Origin: an uncultured Acidimicrobiaceae bacterium
Lineage (GTDB): Bacteria; Actinomycetota; Acidimicrobiia; Spongiisociales; UBA5794
NCBI GenBank assembly: GCA_947258635.1
Contig: CAMYJM010000099.1
Coordinates: 1 to 7,723 of the forward strand
DNA: 7,723 bases
Direction of reading: 5' to 3'
In this document: in pieces, positions 4,351 to 7,723 of the stretch
Layout of the letters: each line of letters starts with the position of its first letter
Numbering within the stretch: position 1 is the stretch's first letter
Made by a program: the position numbers and the translations under genes
Notes under the pieces: generated by a model
Database searches by the model: none
What the model saw: the letters and a program-made list of their open reading frames with translations, nothing else
What the model was told of the DNA's origin: nothing

Positions 4351-6417
4351 ATGGTGGGTGTGAGTTCGAGGGGTCGCCCGGTTGCGGTTGCGATTCTGTG
4401 TTTGGCATTGCTGACCATACCGGGGGTACCCGCCGGCGCACTCGACTCTGACATTCCTGCCCATGACGGAGCGCCGGATACCGCGCTGCTGACTCGCTAT
4501 CACAGCCTCGAGCTCAGCAACGGCAAACTCTTCAGGTCGACCGAGCGCATTCGGTATCAGCCGCGCAGTTTCGCCCCCGGAACCGACGTCGACGCCGATC
4601 CGTTCAATGCAGTCCTGGTCGGAGACGCCGGGACCTACCTCGGCTGGGACGTTCTGAGCCCGCCGCGTAATTGGAGCAACATCACTCGCGACCCCTGGCT
4701 GAACTTCAAGCTCGATCGGCCTGCCTTGGCGGCGATCGTTTGGCGCTCCGACAAGTCCAAGCCGAATTGGCTGGCATCGTGGAGGCGTTCCGGTCAGGTG
4801 GTTGTCGAAGGCCGGAGCTATCCCGTCTACAAGAAGGCGCTACCGCGAGGCGACCATGCGCTGGGGGGCCCCGCAACCGGCGCCGACTATGTGCGCAACT
4901 ACCTCGTGCTGTTCGCTGAGGAGAATGGTGCGTCGACGCCGGACCCGCTGGTGCCGGCTGGAAGGCCCTTCATTGAACCGAACACCCTGTGCCCGCAATG
5001 GCTCCACGACTCATACAGCACGGTGGGCCCGGACGGTGCAACCTACGGAACGTGGCATCCTCAGATCGATCCCACCTACTGGTGCTACTTCGGTCACGAT
5101 CATGGTTCCAATCCTTCGCTGATTCCCGGCAGCCCCAAGGTGCCCTATCAGTATGTGGCGGCCAAAGCTTCCCAGACCGAGCCCGATGTCGGCTTCAAGG
5201 AGTTCATCTTCACCTACGGCGGGCATTACGTCCGCCTGGTCGAACACGCCAATACTGCCGGCCGGCGTCGGGTCTGTACCCGGTTCCACACGATGTACGT
5301 GACGGTGTACGACGGCGCCGGCAACGAAAAGCTGCGGACTTCGTTCAAGGCCGACTTTGGCGCCGCTATCAGCGCCAAGGATCGATCCACTCTCACCGGC
5401 TCCAACTGCGGCTACAGCATGGAGGCGGTGCGTGTGGCTACTGACGCCTTCCGCCGCCTACGCCGTGAGCCCGACAGTGGGCACTATGAACAGTGGCGGA
5501 CCGTGCCGACGAGCAACACGACGAATCTCGGGCTGGTGCTCAACCACACTCTCGATATCCGTGATCCGTATTCGTTCTGTCCGACGCAGAACTGTCGATC
5601 CGTCGAGTTGCATTCGGCGGACCGCAGGCAAACCGAGACCCGCCGAACGCTGCAGTTGCGCCGGATGGAGATCCGGGCAGCTTACGCGCTGGACACCGGT
5701 ACCTTCTACACAGACCCGTTTGGTGCCGGCATCGTGAACTCCGATGCGCCCAACGCGGTCGAGCATTACATCGCCCCCGGGTTCAATCTGAAGTTCCCCG
5801 AGGACGACTTCCGCTGCGAGGTCGTGGACCCATGGACTATGAAGTATGCCTGCGACAAGGACAACCAGCGTGTCCCCCGCAGCAATCTCGAATTGGGCAT
5901 GCGACCGATGAGCGACGGAGACCTGCCGGACGTTGTGATCAATCAACCCACCTGCAACGGCCATCTGGCGACGCTCGTCGGGACGCCGGGAGCCGACGTG
6001 TTGGTCGGCACGCCCCTCGCAGATGTGATCGTCGGCCTGGCCGGCAATGACGTCATCAAGGGTAGGGGCGGCAACGACATCATCTGCGGCGATGACGGCA
6101 ACGACCGCATCGTTGGCGGGGGCGGTGACGACGTGATATTCGGTGGCGGCGGCGCCGACCGCCTCTATGGCTCCGCGGGTCGCGACGCGATCTTTGGCGG
6201 TCCCAAAGCCGACCGCATCTACGGAGGTGCCGCCAAGGACGTGCTCATGGGTCAGCGTGGCCGCGACACGATCAACGGGGGCGGCAGCAACGACCTGCTG
6301 CTCGGCGGCCCGCACAACGACACTCTGGCGGGTGGTAGGGCAATCGATCGGGTCAGAGGACAGACGGGAACAGACTCCTGCGCCGACGCCGCCGACGTCC
6401 AATACTCGTGCGAGTAG
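4351..6417 (+). CDS. Secreted Cys-rich protein with C-terminal RTX repeats
   Basis: A 688-residue exported protein of unknown function. Residues 1-30 form a Sec signal peptide: Arg7 and Arg9, a hydrophobic core VAVAILCLALLTI, and a likely cut after AGA (28-30). Residues about 85-190 contain PWLNFKLDRPA (115-125), LPNWL-like KPNWLASW (137-144), YPVYKKALP (157-165), LGGP (171-174) and NYLVLF (183-188). That order recalls a beta-sandwich module I associate with secreted carbohydrate-active proteins (DRPATVYVAYD...LPSWL...LGGN). The body carries WHP at 235-237, CYFGHDHGSNP at 245-255, GHYVRLVEH at 291-299 and RFH at 311-313, a possible His metal site. From 544 to 678 run 15 RTX nonapeptides, which bind calcium and fold as a beta-roll; the last ten residues are DAADVQYSCE. 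The mature chain has 12 cysteines, an even number suited to disulfides outside the cell. No transmembrane or LPxTG anchor is seen. It could be an enzyme, an adhesin or a carbohydrate-binding protein; I cannot choose. It is divergent from the transporter and convergent with DUF445. Confidence 0.85.
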   Translation: MVGVSSRGRPVAVAILCLALLTIPGVPAGALDSDIPAHDGAPDTALLTRYHSLELSNGKLFRSTERIRYQPRSFAPGTDVDADPFNAVLVGDAGTYLGWDVLSPPRNWSNITRDPWLNFKLDRPALAAIVWRSDKSKPNWLASWRRSGQVVVEGRSYPVYKKALPRGDHALGGPATGADYVRNYLVLFAEENGASTPDPLVPAGRPFIEPNTLCPQWLHDSYSTVGPDGATYGTWHPQIDPTYWCYFGHDHGSNPSLIPGSPKVPYQYVAAKASQTEPDVGFKEFIFTYGGHYVRLVEHANTAGRRRVCTRFHTMYVTVYDGAGNEKLRTSFKADFGAAISAKDRSTLTGSNCGYSMEAVRVATDAFRRLRREPDSGHYEQWRTVPTSNTTNLGLVLNHTLDIRDPYSFCPTQNCRSVELHSADRRQTETRRTLQLRRMEIRAAYALDTGTFYTDPFGAGIVNSDAPNAVEHYIAPGFNLKFPEDDFRCEVVDPWTMKYACDKDNQRVPRSNLELGMRPMSDGDLPDVVINQPTCNGHLATLVGTPGADVLVGTPLADVIVGLAGNDVIKGRGGNDIICGDDGNDRIVGGGGDDVIFGGGGADRLYGSAGRDAIFGGPKADRIYGGAAKDVLMGQRGRDTINGGGSNDLLLGGPHNDTLAGGRAIDRVRGQTGTDSCADAADVQYSCE
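5980..6384 (+). repeat. 15 tandem RTX nonapeptide repeats (coding)
   Basis: Fifteen 27-base units encode 15 consecutive nine-residue repeats with no insertion, residues 544-678. Gly at position 1 and Asp at position 6 are kept in every unit, and position 8 is hydrophobic in all but the last. Examples are GLAGNDVIK, GGGGDDVIF and GGGSNDLLL. The early units up to about the seventh are closest to the calcium-binding GGxGxDxUx pattern. Later units (GGPKADRIY, GGAAKDVLM, GGRAIDRVR) lose Gly4, so calcium affinity may fall towards the C-terminus. The DNA of the units has diverged, which argues against recent expansion. Confidence 0.93.
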
Positions 6418-6433
6418 CGGAGTGGGACGCGGC

Positions 6434-7702
6434 TCATTGGGCGAAGGACTGCGAGACCGTGTGAATCAGTAGCCCGACCAGCGCGCCGACGAGAGTTCCG
6501 TTGATCCGGATGTATTGCAGGTCCCGGCCGACGAGCAGCTCGATGCGCGACGATGTCTCTTTGGCATCCCAGCGGTCCACGGTACCGGACACCAGCCCCA
6601 CGATCTCATCACCCGACTCGGCAAGGGTCCGCTCGGCAGTGTCGGCGAGCCATCGATCGACGGTGTGCTGCAGATCGGCGTCGGTGCGCAGTCGCCCGGC
6701 CAGATCCACGATCATCTGCTCGATACGTTGTCGGGCCGCGCTCTCGGGGCGTTCGAGCGCGTGGAGCAAATCAGTCTTGAGCTGCGCCCACAGGCCGGCC
6801 GCCCACTCCCGGAACTCGGGGTGGTTGAGCAGCTCCTCTTTCAGCTCATCGACGCGGCGCCCCAGTTCCGGTGAGTGGCGCATCCGCTCTGCCAGCTCGG
6901 TAGCCCGGGCGTCGAGGTGGCGCCGCATCTCGTGATCGGGGTTGGCGCGCAGGTCGGAGATGAAGGACTGGAGCCCATCGAGGATGCGGCGAAACACGGC
7001 ATCGTCCACCGCCTCCGGTACCCACCAGGGCGACTCCCGAGCGAGGCGGGAGCGCAGCACCTCACGTTTGTCGATGACGGCCTTGCCGAGCCCGGCGAGA
7101 GCACCGTCGACAAGGACGTGGTGGCGCCCTTCGGCCATCACGTGGTCGATGGCGCCGCCGAGCAGGGGAGCGAGCGGTATGGCCCGGACTCGGGACGCAA
7201 CGATCGACTCGATGGAGTCCTGCACCTCGTCGTCCTTGAGGAGCTCAACGGTTGTCCGCGTCACCGTCGCCAACTGGGTGGCGACTCCGGCGGCGTTGGC
7301 CGCTTGGCCGAGCCATGTCCCGAGCCGGGCCGCAGGGTGCGCCTCGCGGATACGCTCCGCCACCTCCCCCGGGGCGAGAAAATTGCCGCGGATGAACTCG
7401 CCGAGCCCGCGGCCGATGGCATCCTTGCCTTTCGGAATCAGCGCGGTGTGCGGAATCGGTATGCCCAGCGGATGCTTGAAGATAGCCGTGACGGCGAACC
7501 AGTCGGCGATCGCTCCGACCATGGCGGCTTCGGAGGCGGCCCGCACGTAGCCGACCCAAGTGGCCGCCGGAGCGAACCGCAGGGTCCAGATGAATACCAC
7601 TGCGGCCAGTATCAGCAGGCCGGTGGCCACCGAACGCATGATGCGCAGGCCGCGACGCCGCTGCTCGTCGGCTGGCGGCAAGGCCACCTGGGTCGAAGAC
7701 AT
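6434..7702 (-). CDS. DUF445 (YjiN-like) membrane protein
   Basis: A 422-residue protein of the DUF445 family, nearly the same length as Escherichia coli YjiN. The family is membrane-bound and its function is not established. Visible features: a cytoplasmic Arg-rich N-terminus, a hydrophobic helix at 24-41, the conserved family block with VGAIADWFAVTAIFKHPLG (62-80) and IPHTALIPKGKDAIGRGLG (83-101), and then a long, mostly helical charged middle (about 110-390) with many Glu/Arg/Leu heptad-like stretches such as ELGRRVDELKEELL (279-292). The closing block LQYIRINGTLVGALVGLLIH (395-414) is the family's C-terminal membrane segment. The first ATG at 7702 gives the expected N-terminal tail; Met22 is a weaker alternative with no ribosome site. 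No Shine-Dalgarno precedes 7702, but TACGAT seven bases upstream suggests a leaderless transcript. The gene ends 16 bases from the stop of the convergent RTX gene, with no hairpin terminator in between. Confidence 0.92.
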   Translation of the reverse strand: MSSTQVALPPADEQRRRGLRIMRSVATGLLILAAVVFIWTLRFAPAATWVGYVRAASEAAMVGAIADWFAVTAIFKHPLGIPIPHTALIPKGKDAIGRGLGEFIRGNFLAPGEVAERIREAHPAARLGTWLGQAANAAGVATQLATVTRTTVELLKDDEVQDSIESIVASRVRAIPLAPLLGGAIDHVMAEGRHHVLVDGALAGLGKAVIDKREVLRSRLARESPWWVPEAVDDAVFRRILDGLQSFISDLRANPDHEMRRHLDARATELAERMRHSPELGRRVDELKEELLNHPEFREWAAGLWAQLKTDLLHALERPESAARQRIEQMIVDLAGRLRTDADLQHTVDRWLADTAERTLAESGDEIVGLVSGTVDRWDAKETSSRIELLVGRDLQYIRINGTLVGALVGLLIHTVSQSFAQ

Positions 7703-7709
7703 CGCGGTA

Positions 7710-7715
7710 ATCGTA
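7710..7715 (-). promoter_or_regulatory. -10 element of a probable leaderless DUF445 promoter
   Basis: TACGAT on the minus strand fits TANNNT, and seven bases separate it from the ATG at 7702, so transcription would begin at or next to the A of the start codon. The -35 region lies beyond the window edge and cannot be checked. Leaderless genes are common in Actinomycetota. Confidence 0.35.
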
Positions 7716-7723
7716 AGCCGACG

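Noticed and set aside
5458..6402. 314-codon open frame on the minus strand
   Set aside because: It mirrors the RTX gene; its Val/Ala/Asp-rich repeats are the complement of the RTX repeats.

Overview
The window is GC-rich (estimated at 60-65 percent by eye) and densely coding, with short intergenic gaps and two GTG starts. The DNA ligase closely resembles the mycobacterial LigB type. The secreted protein ends in the CNG...GTPGADVL calcium-repeat style common in Actinomycetota. Together these suggest a high-GC actinobacterium, perhaps an Acidimicrobiia-like lineage; the lineage is an inference. I see no tRNA, rRNA, CRISPR array, insertion sequence, integrase or phage gene, so this looks like ordinary chromosome.

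Layout from left to right. Bases 1-292 hold no convincing gene, but 1-142 is very GC-rich and full of short inverted repeats. Next come four genes on the minus strand, read from right to left: an MFS drug-type transporter (2988-4196), a small helix-hairpin-helix DUF4332 protein (2440-2862), a DoxX-family membrane protein (1797-2294) and an ATP-dependent DNA ligase (293-1795). DoxX and the ligase are one base apart and look like a two-gene operon with its own TTGACA promoter. Hairpins after the transporter and after the DUF4332 gene suggest that both are separate transcription units.

Divergent from the transporter, a 154-base spacer leads into a plus-strand gene (4351-6417). It encodes a Sec-exported protein of 688 residues with an uncharacterised Cys- and His-rich body and 15 uninterrupted nine-residue RTX calcium-binding repeats. 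It converges, 16 bases apart, with a minus-strand DUF445 (YjiN-like) membrane protein (6434-7702), whose start looks leaderless.

The genes do not form one obvious pathway. The best candidates for a second look are the DoxX-ligase coupling, the secreted RTX protein with its unassigned body, the loss of an acidic residue in the transporter's first helix, and the hairpin-rich GC island at the left edge. I found no clear evidence of a wholly new multi-gene system.
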